A stretch of DNA of 64,000 bases, from contig CALFUL010000026.1 in assembly GCA_937929935.1 (NCBI GenBank), positions 1 through 64,000 of the forward strand. The letters are read 5' to 3'. The stretch is from an uncultured Flavobacteriaceae bacterium (GTDB lineage Bacteria; Bacteroidota; Bacteroidia; Flavobacteriales; Flavobacteriaceae). The position numbers and the translations under genes were made by a program. The notes under the pieces are model-generated. The model did no database searches, was not told where the DNA came from, and saw only the letters and a list, made by a program, of their open reading frames with translations. Shown here one piece after another: positions 36,901 to 45,143 of this stretch (within the stretch, counting starts at the first letter, position 1; the number at the start of each line of letters is the position of its first letter).

Positions 36901-37272
36901 TCAAAAAACCTAAAAGAAATAGACAAAGAAAAATATAAAAATCAGATAAAAACTTCAAAAGATATAGTGAAAGCAATCGACTCTGTGGTAGCTTTATATT
37001 TAGGTAAGGTTGACAAAAGGCAAGGTATTACTAGAAACCCTGAAATTAATGTAATGCAACGACTAGGTAATGCTGGTTATTACGCTGAAACTAGACCATC
37101 AGGACTCACAGAAACCGAACAAAACCTTATCAAATTCGCAGCAACTGATTTAAAAAATGCTCTAGATAAAACCAATACCTTTTTTAATGAAAAGTGGAAA
37201 GCCTATCGTGAAAAAATAGAGTCTCTTGAAGTTTCTCCGTTTAAAGAAACCAAGAAATTTAGTTTAGATTAG
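33973..37272 (+). CDS. Secreted sortilin/VPS10-like beta-propeller protein
   Basis: A 1099-residue exported protein (signal peptide MKYLFKSILFFFITVTAVAQ). Residues about 25-750 form a many-bladed propeller with Asp-box-like and BNR-type repeats (YVGTASGGLWKS, SLDGGKNWKAM, TTDGGLTWNK, SEDGGKNF, LFLGTDDGLYIS), as in the glycoside-hydrolase-like VPS10 family. Residues about 795-850 are a low-complexity linker with two copies of a PDTE(T/S)xSAQA unit. A FlgD-like Ig domain (about 860-930, EKAGFHRIYWGM) and a helical tail (about 940-1099) follow. The ATG at 33973 immediately precedes the signal peptide. No catalytic residue is evident. Confidence 0.85.
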   Translation: MKYLFKSILFFFITVTAVAQSIDMKLMQDLKPRNIGPGGMSGRVTAIDAVHSNPDIMYVGTASGGLWKSISGGIKWQPIFDKELTASIGAVAIQQSNPSVIWVGTGEGNPRNSLNGGYGVYRSLDGGKNWKAMGLEKTRHIHRIKIDPTDPNTIYVGAIGSPWGEHAERGVYKTTDGGLTWNKILFVNNKTGVADMVMDPNNPNKLIVAMWEHKRDPWFFKSGGKGSGLYMTHDGGKNWKQLTEEDGLPKGDLGRIGVAIAPGKTNIVYALVEAKKNALYKSEDGGFKWKKVNDKPDIGNRPFYYSEIYVDPQNENRVFSVFTYVNVSEDGGKNFKELMPAYGVDNGVHPDHHAWWIHPENGQFMMDGNDGGMNITKDGGKTWRFVGNIPVAQFYHIAVDNEYPYNVYGGMQDNGSWRGPAYVWRAQGIRNSYWQEISFGDGFDVVPDLNDSRYGYTMSQQGFVQRYDHETGNNYMVRPTPPDADTKLRFNWNAAIGQDPFEASTLYFGSQFVHKSTDKGLTWKVISSDLTTNNPEKQKQSESGGLSMDATGAENHTTLLVIEPSPLEKDMLWTGSDDGRVHYTQNGGNTWIEVTKNIKGLPAGSWIPQIKASNKNKGEALLIANDYRRFNYSPYAYRTTNYGKTWTRIVDATDVESYTLSIVEDPENANLLFLGTDDGLYISLNAGIDWQKWTEGFPTVSTKDLVIHPRENDLVIGTFGRAAWVLDDIRPLREIASNKAILNADAKLFTPPTAYQAAYQQPTGSRFGGDALYNAENRKRGAMLTYFLKEGKKKVDKPDTETNSAQASSAKEKDGAQTSSQAEGKDPDTESSSAQANSGQEKLTGVQKKDSIQFEFLMGDKVIRTLKYKTPEKAGFHRIYWGMNEKGPDRPSRKISKRKNERGGRSVKPGTYTVRMTYGNLTDETNIEVKSDPRLNVDMNSINEIYEASGKISQMTQTAADAVKQLVESKNVANLYSKNLKEIDKEKYKNQIKTSKDIVKAIDSVVALYLGKVDKRQGITRNPEINVMQRLGNAGYYAETRPSGLTETEQNLIKFAATDLKNALDKTNTFFNEKWKAYREKIESLEVSPFKETKKFSLD

Positions 37273-37289
37273 TAATGAATAAAATAAAA

Positions 37290-37346
37290 CTGTCACTTCG
37301 AGCGCAGTCGAGAACTTAAGAACACAGGTCTAGACTGCGATTGACC
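37290..37346. repeat. Intergenic inverted repeat of the TCGAGCGCAGTCGAG type
   Basis: The left arm (GTCACTTCGAGCGCAGTCGAGA, 37292-37313) is an imperfect reverse complement of the right arm (GGTCTAGACTGCGATTGACC, 37327-37346). The left-arm sequence is one I associate with short palindromic elements scattered between flavobacterial genes. It sits between the propeller gene and the DUF2490 gene, where it may act as a terminator hairpin. Confidence 0.75.
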
Positions 37347-37374
37347 AAACGGCATAAAAATCAAATTACCATTT

Positions 37375-38085
37375 ATGAAAAAAATATTTTTACTAGTTGT
37401 TCTAATTGTTACCACTTTTTATACCTCAGCCCAAGAAATTGGCGATGACACACTTGGGTCTTGGTACATGTATTTTGGTACTAATAAAATTTCTGAAAAA
37501 CTTAGCATACACAGTGAAGCGCAATTCAGGTATTATGAAAACAGCAAAAATTTTAATCAGCTATTGCTTAGAACAGGTTTGAATTATCACATCAACCCAA
37601 ATTCTATTGCTACTTTGGGTTACGGGTTTATTGAAACTGATGGTACTTTTGAAGCATTAACTAATGAAATTAATGCAAAAGAGAATCGCATTTTTCAGCA
37701 GTTCATTTTAAAAGACAAAGTAGGAGAATTTAAATTTGAACATCGCTATCGGCTTGAACAAAGGTTTATTCAGAGAGGAGAAAAAGGGCAAGCAGATTAT
37801 AGCAAAAGTACTGAACATAGGGCTCGGTATAGACTTCAAGTTACCTTGCCTTTAACTGATATTTTCTTTTTAAATTTTTATGACGAAATATTTCTGAACC
37901 TACAAGGCAATGTTTATGGTCAAAACAGACTCTATGCTGCCTTAGGGGTTAATGTAACAGAAGACTTAAGCGTACAAGCAGGCTACCTAAAAAATCATTT
38001 TCCAACTGCAAATTTTGATCGGTTACAGTTAGGAGTGATTTGGAATACCGACCTAAGAAAAAAGAAACAACCAACACCCAAGTAA
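37375..38085 (+). CDS. DUF2490-family outer-membrane beta-barrel protein
   Basis: A 236-residue exported protein with signal peptide MKKIFLLVVLIVTTFYTSAQ and alternating amphipathic strands typical of an outer-membrane barrel (FNQLLLRTGLNYHI, FKFEHRYRLEQRFI, HRARYRLQVTLPL, NRLYAALGVNV, LQLGVIWNTDL). The mid-section FEHRYRLEQRFIQRG matches DUF2490, a Bacteroidota family of unknown function. The C-terminus ends in a basic tail, KKKQPTPK, which is slightly unusual for a barrel that usually ends in an aromatic residue. Confidence 0.82.
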   Translation: MKKIFLLVVLIVTTFYTSAQEIGDDTLGSWYMYFGTNKISEKLSIHSEAQFRYYENSKNFNQLLLRTGLNYHINPNSIATLGYGFIETDGTFEALTNEINAKENRIFQQFILKDKVGEFKFEHRYRLEQRFIQRGEKGQADYSKSTEHRARYRLQVTLPLTDIFFLNFYDEIFLNLQGNVYGQNRLYAALGVNVTEDLSVQAGYLKNHFPTANFDRLQLGVIWNTDLRKKKQPTPK

Positions 38086-38137
38086 TAGGCATCTATTAAA
38101 ATCATTTTGCCTTGACTTGGTTTTTAAAAAGTCAAAA

Positions 38138-39355
38138 ATGAATGTACAGAAGGTAGTATTTCAAAATAAAGAAGGTCAGAATTTATCAGGAAGACTTGAA
38201 TTACCTGTTAATCAGCATCCACATAATTTTGCCATTTTCGCACACTGTTTTACCTGTACTAAAAACTTATCCGCAGTAAAAAATATAGGTCGGGCTTTAA
38301 CGGCAAAAGGTTTTGGCGTACTTCGATTCGATTTTACAGGATTAGGAGAAAGTGAAGGCGATTTTGAAGACACTAACTTTTCTGGTAATGTTGAAGACTT
38401 ACTTGCCGCTTCAGATTACCTAAAAGAACATTATCAAGCACCTACTCTTCTTATTGGACATTCTTTGGGCGGAGCAGCCGTCATTTTCGCCGCATCTCAA
38501 ATTAATAGCATCAAAGCTGTGGCTACAATTGGCGCTCCTTCAAGTCCGAAACATGTACAACATCTATTAAAAAGTGGTATCGATGAAATTAATGAAACAG
38601 GTCAAGCAATTGTTCATTTAAGTGGCCGTGATTTTACAATAAAAAAGCAATTTATTGATGATTTAGAAACCAAGTCCTTACCCGAAACAGCTCAAAAACT
38701 GAATAAAGCATTATTGGTCATGCACTCTCCGCAAGACAGTACCGTGAGTATTAATAATGCAGAGGAAATTTATGTTTCAGCCCGCCATCCTAAAAGCTTT
38801 GTGTCTTTAAACAACGCTGACCACTTATTGATGAACAAAAAAGATTCTATTTATGTTGGCGAAGTCATTGCAAGTTGGGCCATGCGTTATTTAGAAACAC
38901 CTGAAGAAGAAAATTTAAGTTCAAACCATCAGGTTGTAGCAAGTTTAGATGCTGATGATGGCTTTACAACGGCACTAAAAATGGGAAGGCATGCGCTGAC
39001 TGCAGATGAACCTATTTCTTTTGGCGGCAATGATTTTGGCCCGTCGCCTTATGAACTGGTGTCAGCGGGCTTATCAGCCTGTACGGCCATGACCGTTCAG
39101 ATGTACACAAAAAGAAAAAAATGGCCTTTAGAAAATATTGAAGTCCATACTTCTTACTCAAAATCACATGCTGTTGATTGTGAGAATTGCGAAGAAGATG
39201 CGGCAAAAATAGACACTTTTCATAGAGAAATTAAGATAACTGGTGATCTTGATGAAAAGCAGAAAACACGTATTCTTCAAATAGCTGATAAATGCCCAGT
39301 ACACAAAACATTGCACAATAACACACAGGTAATTACCAAAATCATTGAGAATTGA
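38138..39355 (+). CDS. Bifunctional alpha/beta hydrolase / OsmC-family protein
   Basis: A 405-residue fusion. The N-terminal alpha/beta hydrolase (about 1-255) has the oxyanion region FAIFAHCFTCTKN, the nucleophile elbow LIGHSLGGAA and the late His in NNADHLLM. The C-terminal OsmC/Ohr-like domain (about 265-405) has the two peroxidase-type cysteines, LSACTAMTVQMY and ADKCPVHKTLH, which in the family reduce organic hydroperoxides. A CENCEEDA stretch is inserted between them. The ATG at 38138 is chosen over one 7 codons upstream. The fused arrangement is known in Bacteroidota; its joint substrate is not. Confidence 0.92.
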   Translation: MNVQKVVFQNKEGQNLSGRLELPVNQHPHNFAIFAHCFTCTKNLSAVKNIGRALTAKGFGVLRFDFTGLGESEGDFEDTNFSGNVEDLLAASDYLKEHYQAPTLLIGHSLGGAAVIFAASQINSIKAVATIGAPSSPKHVQHLLKSGIDEINETGQAIVHLSGRDFTIKKQFIDDLETKSLPETAQKLNKALLVMHSPQDSTVSINNAEEIYVSARHPKSFVSLNNADHLLMNKKDSIYVGEVIASWAMRYLETPEEENLSSNHQVVASLDADDGFTTALKMGRHALTADEPISFGGNDFGPSPYELVSAGLSACTAMTVQMYTKRKKWPLENIEVHTSYSKSHAVDCENCEEDAAKIDTFHREIKITGDLDEKQKTRILQIADKCPVHKTLHNNTQVITKIIEN

Positions 39356-39470
39356 TACAAGCTTGAAATATATAGCAATACTTGATAGAGCGTTGAATAT
39401 TATGTAACTTTCACAGATAGAAACAATATGATTCTCGTTTTCGCGGAATTAATAAATAAAAGAAATACTT

Positions 39471-40070
39471 ATGAAAACTATTAAATTAATAGCACTAGGC
39501 GTTCTACTAACCGCTTCGTTTAACTGTAAAGACTTTAAAGAAGGTCTTAAGCAAGGTATGGAGGATGCTAAGGCAGAAGCTGAAGCAGCCAAAGAGATGG
39601 AAGAAAAAGAAATGGCGGTTGAAAGTATTACCTTTAAAATGGAAGCCAAGAGCGAGAGTAATGTAACCGGAGAGGTAACTTTTACTGAAGATGGGGGTAC
39701 TGTTTCAATGACTGCAATGCTTACGGGTTTAACCACGGGCGAACACGCTATTCATATTCACGATAAGGCAGATTGCTCATCAGCTGATGGAAAATCAACC
39801 GGAGGTCACTGGAACCCTACCAGCACACCACACGGTAAATGGGGTGCTGAAGAAGGGTATCACAAAGGAGATATTGGTAACTTTATGGCAGATGCCGAGG
39901 GCAATGCTACAGTAACTTTTGCAACAGATGAATGGTGCATTGGTTGTGATGATGATACTAAAAACATAGTAGGTAAAGGTGTTATAGTTCATCAAGGTGT
40001 TGATGATTTCACTTCTCAACCTAGTGGTGCTGCCGGGGCTCGTGTGAGTTGTACAGGGATCATTCAGTAA
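39471..40070 (+). CDS. sodC: Cu/Zn superoxide dismutase, exported
   Basis: Dismutates superoxide in the periplasm or at the surface. The 199-residue protein has a signal peptide with a Cys after it (ASFNCKDF), so it may be a lipoprotein, then a Lys/Glu-rich linker and the SOD domain: HIHDKADC (copper ligands), GGHWNP, the zinc-region HGKWG...HKGDIGNF, and VHQGVDDFTSQPSGAAGARVSC closing the fold with the disulfide Cys. A WCIGC insertion precedes the last copper His, an extra cysteine pair absent from classical enzymes. A terminator hairpin follows. Confidence 0.94.
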   Translation: MKTIKLIALGVLLTASFNCKDFKEGLKQGMEDAKAEAEAAKEMEEKEMAVESITFKMEAKSESNVTGEVTFTEDGGTVSMTAMLTGLTTGEHAIHIHDKADCSSADGKSTGGHWNPTSTPHGKWGAEEGYHKGDIGNFMADAEGNATVTFATDEWCIGCDDDTKNIVGKGVIVHQGVDDFTSQPSGAAGARVSCTGIIQ

Positions 40071-40089
40071 ACCAATAAATAGATAAAAG

Positions 40090-40123
40090 ATGAAGGTGCC
40101 AATAGGCAGCCTTCATTGTTTTT
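40090..40123 (+). terminator. Terminator downstream of sodC
   Basis: ATGAAGG-TGCC pairs with GGC-AGCCTTCAT across a 4-base AATA loop, with one bulged base, followed by a T-rich stretch. It lies 20 bp after the sodC stop codon and could also serve the convergent receiver gene. Confidence 0.7.
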
Positions 40124-40163
40124 ATGAGCAAGGTTAATGCTTTAATAAAGCAGCACAAACACT

Positions 40164-40559
40164 TTACACTTTTACTGATTCAAAAATTTTATCTGCACTA
40201 TTATTTGAAAGCGGTTTATCAAAATAACCGCGTACCAAAGGATGTTTTTTGGCGTATTCTCGATCTTTACTTTTTGCAAAAGAAGACAGCACATACACAT
40301 TAACCTTATCATCCCAACCCACAAGTTTACCTACTTGAGTCAGAAAATCCCAACCATCCATTTGAGGCATTACAATGTCAAGAATAATTATGTTAGGAAT
40401 ATCGCCGCCTTTATTTAAGCAATCTTTAAATTTATCAAGGCAAGAAATAGCATTATCAAAACTTTTCACAAGTGCATCTTTGTTAGCTTGACGTATACAA
40501 TATTCAGTTGAAAATTGTGAAACCAAATCATCATCTACAATCCACACTTTTAATGCCAT
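40164..40559 (-). CDS. Single-domain response regulator (receiver only)
   Basis: A 131-residue protein comprising only a receiver domain: the acidic pair in IVDDD, the phospho-acceptor Asp near residue 59 in IIILDIVMPQMDGW, the Ser/Thr position in YVLSSF and Lys in DKPLS. There is no output domain, so it must act by protein contact or as a phosphate relay or sink. The nearest kinase without a fused receiver is the propeller sensor about 6.5 kb upstream, but no linkage is shown. It is flanked by sodC and the RND exporter on the other strand. Confidence 0.9.
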   Translation of the reverse strand: MALKVWIVDDDLVSQFSTEYCIRQANKDALVKSFDNAISCLDKFKDCLNKGGDIPNIIILDIVMPQMDGWDFLTQVGKLVGWDDKVNVYVLSSFAKSKDREYAKKHPLVRGYFDKPLSNNSADKIFESVKV

Positions 40560-40694
40560 ACTATTCTCTTATTATTAAAGCAAGATAGTAATTATTCAAT
40601 CTAATTTCAATATTGCCTTTTAAGTGTTGAAATGCATATTCTTAAAAGTGATTTTATAGTGTTCTGCAAATGAAGTTAGGTTACTCTTTTTTCG

Positions 40695-40702
40695 TAATTT
40701 TG
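40695..40702 (+). promoter_or_regulatory. Bacteroidota-type -7 promoter element for the RND transporter gene
   Basis: TAATTTTG is an exact TAnnTTTG match 19 bp before the ATG at 40721. It lies within a longer open frame starting at 40670, which argues for the ATG at 40721 as the real start. Confidence 0.6.
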
Positions 40703-40720
40703 AACCTACAAAGGGTTCTG

Positions 40721-42961
40721 ATGCAGAAAATATTTGCGCTTAAAAAAATTATTCTTGCTTCATTTATTATTCTAGGTATAGCAGCCTCAACGCTGCTTTT
40801 CAACCTCAAATTTTCATTTGATTTTAGTCAGTTTTTCCCTGAAGGAGATGAAGATCTAATTTTCTATCAAGATTTTATTAAAGATTTTGGCGTTGATGAC
40901 AGTTTTATGCTCATTGCTATTGAGAATGAAGGTGGCGTTTTTGAAGAAGATTTTTTAAACCGGTTCAATACAGTTTCAGTTGCGGCAAAAAAACTTCCGT
41001 ATATTACTGAAAATCAATCTCTAACTACTCTTTTTTATCCTATTAAAACATCTTTTGGTTATACACAAATTCCTGTCATCCATATAGATAATCCGAAAAA
41101 ATATGAGAAAGATTGGACCAAAATCAAAGAAGATGGCCTTTTTGTGAATACCCTTATTGATGAAAATGCGAATTCTTTAATCATCTCGCTTGAAACCGAA
41201 GATGAATTGAATTATGACCAAAGCATTATATTTCTAAAGGAACTTCGCAACTTATTAAAAGAAAATAATTTAAATGACTACCATTTAATTGGTCGGACTT
41301 TTTTCTACGAATCTTTGGTTGAAATGCAAAAAGATGAGCTTATTAAAACCACTTCAATAGGGCTTTTTTTAGTTTTGATAGTGCTGATTTTAGTATATCG
41401 TAGACTCTCAATAATTGTTATTTCACTATCATCAATTTCGCTTGGTTTGGTACTTTTTTTGGGTATTTTATCACTTTTTGGTAAAGAATTAAACTCTCTA
41501 GCCGTGTTTTACCCAATTCTCATGCTCATTGTTGGCACTTCAGATGTGATTCATATCATGGATGATTATTTGGGCAAACTCAGCAAAGGCATTGAAAAAA
41601 ATATAGCCATGAAAGCCACGCTAAAAGAAGTGGGTATTTCAACACTCTTAACCTCAGTAACCACCGCTATAGGTTTTGCCTCATTATTAACCTCAAAATC
41701 AAGTGTAGTAAGCGGCTTTGGCATTGATTCTGCTTTAGGTGTTTTAATAGCTTTTGTTACTATTCTGGGCTTCACTTGTTCTCTTTTATTGTTGGTTAAG
41801 AAGGATAAATTACTGCCTAAGAAGAAGCCCACCAAAAACTGGGAAAACAATCTATACCGTGTCAACCTTTTTACCAAAAAATATCCACGAAGTATTTTAA
41901 CTAGTAGCATCTTGTTTTTAGCCGTATGTATTTTCGGGATGACCAAGATTAACACCAACTATCAAATCAAAGAAAGCCTGCCAAAAGGAAGTAAAATCGC
42001 CACAGATTTTGAATTTTTTCAAAATAACTATGCTGGTTTCAGACCCTTACAAGTTGCCATAAAAGCGCAGGGGCAGAATAAAATCACTGACTTTAAGGTG
42101 GTACAAGAAATAGAAAAAGTAGTTCAAAAGCTGCAAACAATAGAACCCATTAAAAATGTACAATCAATCACAACTTTTTATAAAGGAATTCACAAAGCGA
42201 ATCATTTAAATAAAACAGAATTTTTTAAGCTTCCTGAAAAAGAAGTAACCTTTGAAAAATATAAAAAACAGTTACAAAAAGTTGCGCGCAAACCTCTAAA
42301 GAAATTTTTAAGTCCGGATGCAAAAAAATCCAGAATTACAGCTACTGTTCTCGATATTGGTTTAGATAGTGTTCAAACTATTTATGCAGCGTTCAATAAG
42401 TTTAATACAACCAATATTGATACCTCTTTGGTAAAATTCAGGTTGACAGGAACGGGCATATTATTAGATAAAAACGCATTTTATGTAAAAGATAGCCTTA
42501 TAACTGGCTTACTAATGGGGCTTTTATTAGTAGCTATAATTATGGCAATTATTTATAAAAACCTGAAATTGATTTTTATTTCGCTCTTACCAAACATGCT
42601 ACCGTTGGTATTTGCGGCAGCTTTAATAGGATATTTAGGCATACCCTTAGAAGCAACTATAGCCGTAGTTTTTGCCATTGTTTTTGGTATTGCTGTTGAT
42701 GACACCATACATTTCTTAGGACGCTATAAAGTATGCTTAACCCAAGGTAAAACTAAAGAAGAAGCGCTGAATATAACTTTTAATGAAACGGGTAGAGCTT
42801 TAATTATTACTACCCTCATTTTATTTTTTGGTTTTATGGTACTCCTTTTTTCAGTTCATACACCTAGTATTACCATTGGTTTATTAGTCAGTGTTACCTT
42901 ATTGACTGCCCTTGTTTTTGACCTTCTTTTGTTGCCCGTATTAATTAGAAAATTTTTGTAA
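40721..42961 (+). CDS. RND/MMPL-superfamily transporter
   Basis: A 746-residue inner-membrane protein with two repeats, each a membrane helix, a large periplasmic loop and a bundle of five helices. Helix 1 is KIILASFIILGIAASTLL; the bundle helices include SIGLFLVLIVLILVY and, in the second half, SLITGLLMGLLLVAIIMAI. The conserved acidic residues appear in GTSDVIHIMDDY (first half) and AVDDTIHFLGRY (second half), typical of MMPL/HAE2-like or sterol-sensing-type RND proteins. No adaptor or outer-membrane partner is adjacent, so it may move lipids or hopanoids between membranes rather than act as a tripartite pump. Confidence 0.9.
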   Translation: MQKIFALKKIILASFIILGIAASTLLFNLKFSFDFSQFFPEGDEDLIFYQDFIKDFGVDDSFMLIAIENEGGVFEEDFLNRFNTVSVAAKKLPYITENQSLTTLFYPIKTSFGYTQIPVIHIDNPKKYEKDWTKIKEDGLFVNTLIDENANSLIISLETEDELNYDQSIIFLKELRNLLKENNLNDYHLIGRTFFYESLVEMQKDELIKTTSIGLFLVLIVLILVYRRLSIIVISLSSISLGLVLFLGILSLFGKELNSLAVFYPILMLIVGTSDVIHIMDDYLGKLSKGIEKNIAMKATLKEVGISTLLTSVTTAIGFASLLTSKSSVVSGFGIDSALGVLIAFVTILGFTCSLLLLVKKDKLLPKKKPTKNWENNLYRVNLFTKKYPRSILTSSILFLAVCIFGMTKINTNYQIKESLPKGSKIATDFEFFQNNYAGFRPLQVAIKAQGQNKITDFKVVQEIEKVVQKLQTIEPIKNVQSITTFYKGIHKANHLNKTEFFKLPEKEVTFEKYKKQLQKVARKPLKKFLSPDAKKSRITATVLDIGLDSVQTIYAAFNKFNTTNIDTSLVKFRLTGTGILLDKNAFYVKDSLITGLLMGLLLVAIIMAIIYKNLKLIFISLLPNMLPLVFAAALIGYLGIPLEATIAVVFAIVFGIAVDDTIHFLGRYKVCLTQGKTKEEALNITFNETGRALIITTLILFFGFMVLLFSVHTPSITIGLLVSVTLLTALVFDLLLLPVLIRKFL

Positions 42962-42968
42962 CAACCAA

Positions 42969-42985
42969 AAAGCGATAATCGCTTT
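42969..42985 (+). terminator. Possible terminator hairpin after the RND transporter gene
   Basis: AAAGCGA and TCGCTTT form a 7-bp perfect stem with a 3-base loop, 7 bp after the stop codon. The following T-tract is weak, so the call is tentative. Confidence 0.45.
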
Positions 42986-43053
42986 AAAGCCTTTATTTAA
43001 AACATAACTTTTAATTTTATTTTGACTTACTTTAGCACTTAAATCTTGATTGA

Positions 43054-44256
43054 ATGAACCCATCAGCATCAGGCTGGATTAACAAATTTGGAGCGATTAT
43101 TAGAGACATACCAGAGCCCTATAAATCATTTCAAGACTTGTATAATGGTTTAAAAAAAACAGGTTTTGTATACGGTATCAATATCAAAGTGCCGCGTTTT
43201 ATTGCTTCTGAGCACCAACTTTCAGAAGATGAAAAAGCGAAATTAAATCTACTTCTCGGGCTTTATCATGTTTACGGTATTGAAAAAGGATCCTTTAAGT
43301 TCGATGCTTTTATTGAAAGTCTTTTTGCATTCTATCAAGATTTAGGCATCAATCAAATTTCTTTTCTCAACAAAATATTAAGCGGTAGGAAGACATCAAC
43401 CCAGCTTGAAAAACTTATTGATTCTAGGGTTTATCTTGAAGACAATATCATCAGTAAAACATTTAATAGCATCATTACCAATTCACTCTTGTTTATTGAT
43501 TTACTACTTTTTAGCAGGTATTTACAAAATCAAGAAGCTATTAGAGAATATGCCAAGCAACTTGAGCATATTGCAATCAATGTGACTTATCATGCACTTA
43601 ATTCAAAAGAAAAAGAGAAAAATGATGAGCGCTTAGCACAACTTTTTGGAGCTTCATTGACATTTATTGATCAAGATGAGGAAAGTTTTGATGGTGCATA
43701 TCGTGATCGTTTGTTGCGTGATTTTTCAGTTTGGGAGAATAGATACTTTCTAGATATTGCTTGTTTGGCTATTTGGGAAGACAAATCTTTAGAGTACCAA
43801 GAGTCAGAATTCATCTTCGGAATTGGTAAAGATTTAGGTTTTGATGAAAAACAGATTCAACGATCCTTAGAAGAAATCACTACTTTTTTTGATAAAAATT
43901 CAGAAGAAATTCCGTTTTTAAAAGACCAAAATTTGGCTATTCAATTTTATGACAGCATGTCAAAAGTGGTTAATAAATTGATTTTAAGAAATGGTAAGCG
44001 CCTTCAAAAAGAACTTTCTGAAAGCGCCGAATTAGTTTCTCTACTTTCGCAATCTACGCTTCGGGATCTTAATAAAGAAGAAAAGAAAAAAGTGCAAAAT
44101 CAGTTGATTGATATTTTTAAAAGCGTGCCCTCTTTGGCGATTTTTTTGTTGCCTGGCGGAGCCGTTTTAATGCCCATTGTGATTGCTTTAATTCCGAAAT
44201 TACTACCCTCGTCTTTTGATGAGAATCGTGTGGAGAAAAAGGATAAAAAATCCTAA
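43054..44256 (+). CDS. LETM1-related biofilm-associated protein
   Basis: A 400-residue mostly helical protein. The C-terminal part (about 330-385) carries the LETM1-like block LSQSTLRDLNKEEKKKVQNQLIDIFKSVPSLAIFLLPGGAVLMPIV in pieces, with one hydrophobic helix near the end. I recognise this as the Bacteroidota family called LETM1-related biofilm-associated. The remaining sequence has no catalytic motif. No signal peptide is seen, so it is probably an inner-membrane or peripheral protein. It converges on the LytTR operon. Mitochondrial LETM1 affects cation exchange, but that role cannot be assumed here. Confidence 0.82.
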   Translation: MNPSASGWINKFGAIIRDIPEPYKSFQDLYNGLKKTGFVYGINIKVPRFIASEHQLSEDEKAKLNLLLGLYHVYGIEKGSFKFDAFIESLFAFYQDLGINQISFLNKILSGRKTSTQLEKLIDSRVYLEDNIISKTFNSIITNSLLFIDLLLFSRYLQNQEAIREYAKQLEHIAINVTYHALNSKEKEKNDERLAQLFGASLTFIDQDEESFDGAYRDRLLRDFSVWENRYFLDIACLAIWEDKSLEYQESEFIFGIGKDLGFDEKQIQRSLEEITTFFDKNSEEIPFLKDQNLAIQFYDSMSKVVNKLILRNGKRLQKELSESAELVSLLSQSTLRDLNKEEKKKVQNQLIDIFKSVPSLAIFLLPGGAVLMPIVIALIPKLLPSSFDENRVEKKDKKS

Positions 44257-44296
44257 AAAGGGCACTATAAGAAAAATCTATCGTGATAGTTATTTA

Positions 44297-44317
44297 TTTA
44301 ATTATCAAATAATTAAA
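44297..44317. terminator. AT-only bidirectional hairpin between convergent genes
   Basis: TTTAATTAT at 44297-44305 pairs perfectly with ATAATTAAA at 44309-44317 across a 3-base loop. It lies between the LETM1-related gene and the LytTR regulator gene. The stem is all A-T, so stability is low and the call is tentative. Confidence 0.4.
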
Positions 44318-44322
44318 CTACT

Positions 44323-45078
44323 TTACTCTAACCATAACTTGAAATCACGTACTCGCTCTCTACTTACTATGATTTCTTGTTCAATATACGCATTTAATTT
44401 GATTTGAAGTCGTGAATTTGTGTACGATATAATGTCTTTAATGTGCGCAATATTCACATAGAATTTTCTACTCACTCTAAAGAAAATTTTAGGCTCAAGT
44501 TCGTTCTCTAAATTTTCAAGCGTGGTGTCTAACAAATAATTTCTTCCATCAGTTGTCGCTGCATAGGTGCCTTTATTTTCGCTGTAAAAACATTCAACCT
44601 CATCAGCATTTATAATTTTTAAGTGCTGCCCTACTCGTGCGGTAAATCTTTTTTTGTATTCTCTCTCAACCGGATTGACCAGCAACTTTTTTATGTCATC
44701 AAAATCTAATGCCAGTTTTTGAGATTTGGGTTTTAAGGTTTTGTATTTCGCAACAGCAACTTCTAATTCTTCATCATCAATTGGTTTCAATAAGTAATCA
44801 ATACTATTCAATTTAAAAGCCTGAAGGGCATACTCATCATAAGCAGTAGTAAAAATTATAGCACTCTTAACCTCAACCACATCAAAAATCTCAAAAGAGA
44901 GTCCGTCAGAAAGCTGAATATCTAAAAATATTAAATCAGGATGCTCATTTTCTTGAAACCAATTAACCGACTCTTCTACCGAGTGTAGCATAACGGACAC
45001 CTTTACCCCTAATTCTTCTAAAAGCCTTGAAAGCCTTCTCGCTGCTGGTTTTTCATCTTCTATAACTATAACTTTCAT
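44323..45078 (-). CDS. LytTR-family response regulator
   Basis: A 251-residue DNA-binding regulator. The receiver domain (about 1-120) shows VIEDEKPAARRL, the phospho-acceptor Asp near residue 52 in LIFLDIQLSDG, TTAYDEYALQAF and KPIDDEEL. The LytTR domain (about 145-251) has KIINADEVECFYSENKG, FFRVSRKFYVNIAHI and INIHI-like strands ending in RVRDFKLWLE. It is the last gene of the operon with the 2TM proteins and the LytS-type kinase, and its natural partner is that kinase. LytTR regulators often bind direct repeats upstream of their own operon. Confidence 0.93.
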   Translation of the reverse strand: MKVIVIEDEKPAARRLSRLLEELGVKVSVMLHSVEESVNWFQENEHPDLIFLDIQLSDGLSFEIFDVVEVKSAIIFTTAYDEYALQAFKLNSIDYLLKPIDDEELEVAVAKYKTLKPKSQKLALDFDDIKKLLVNPVEREYKKRFTARVGQHLKIINADEVECFYSENKGTYAATTDGRNYLLDTTLENLENELEPKIFFRVSRKFYVNIAHIKDIISYTNSRLQIKLNAYIEQEIIVSRERVRDFKLWLE

Positions 45079-45143
45079 ATACCGGATTGTTAAATTAATA
45101 GATTCTTAGATGTTTAAATTATTGAAAATTTCAATTTACCTTT

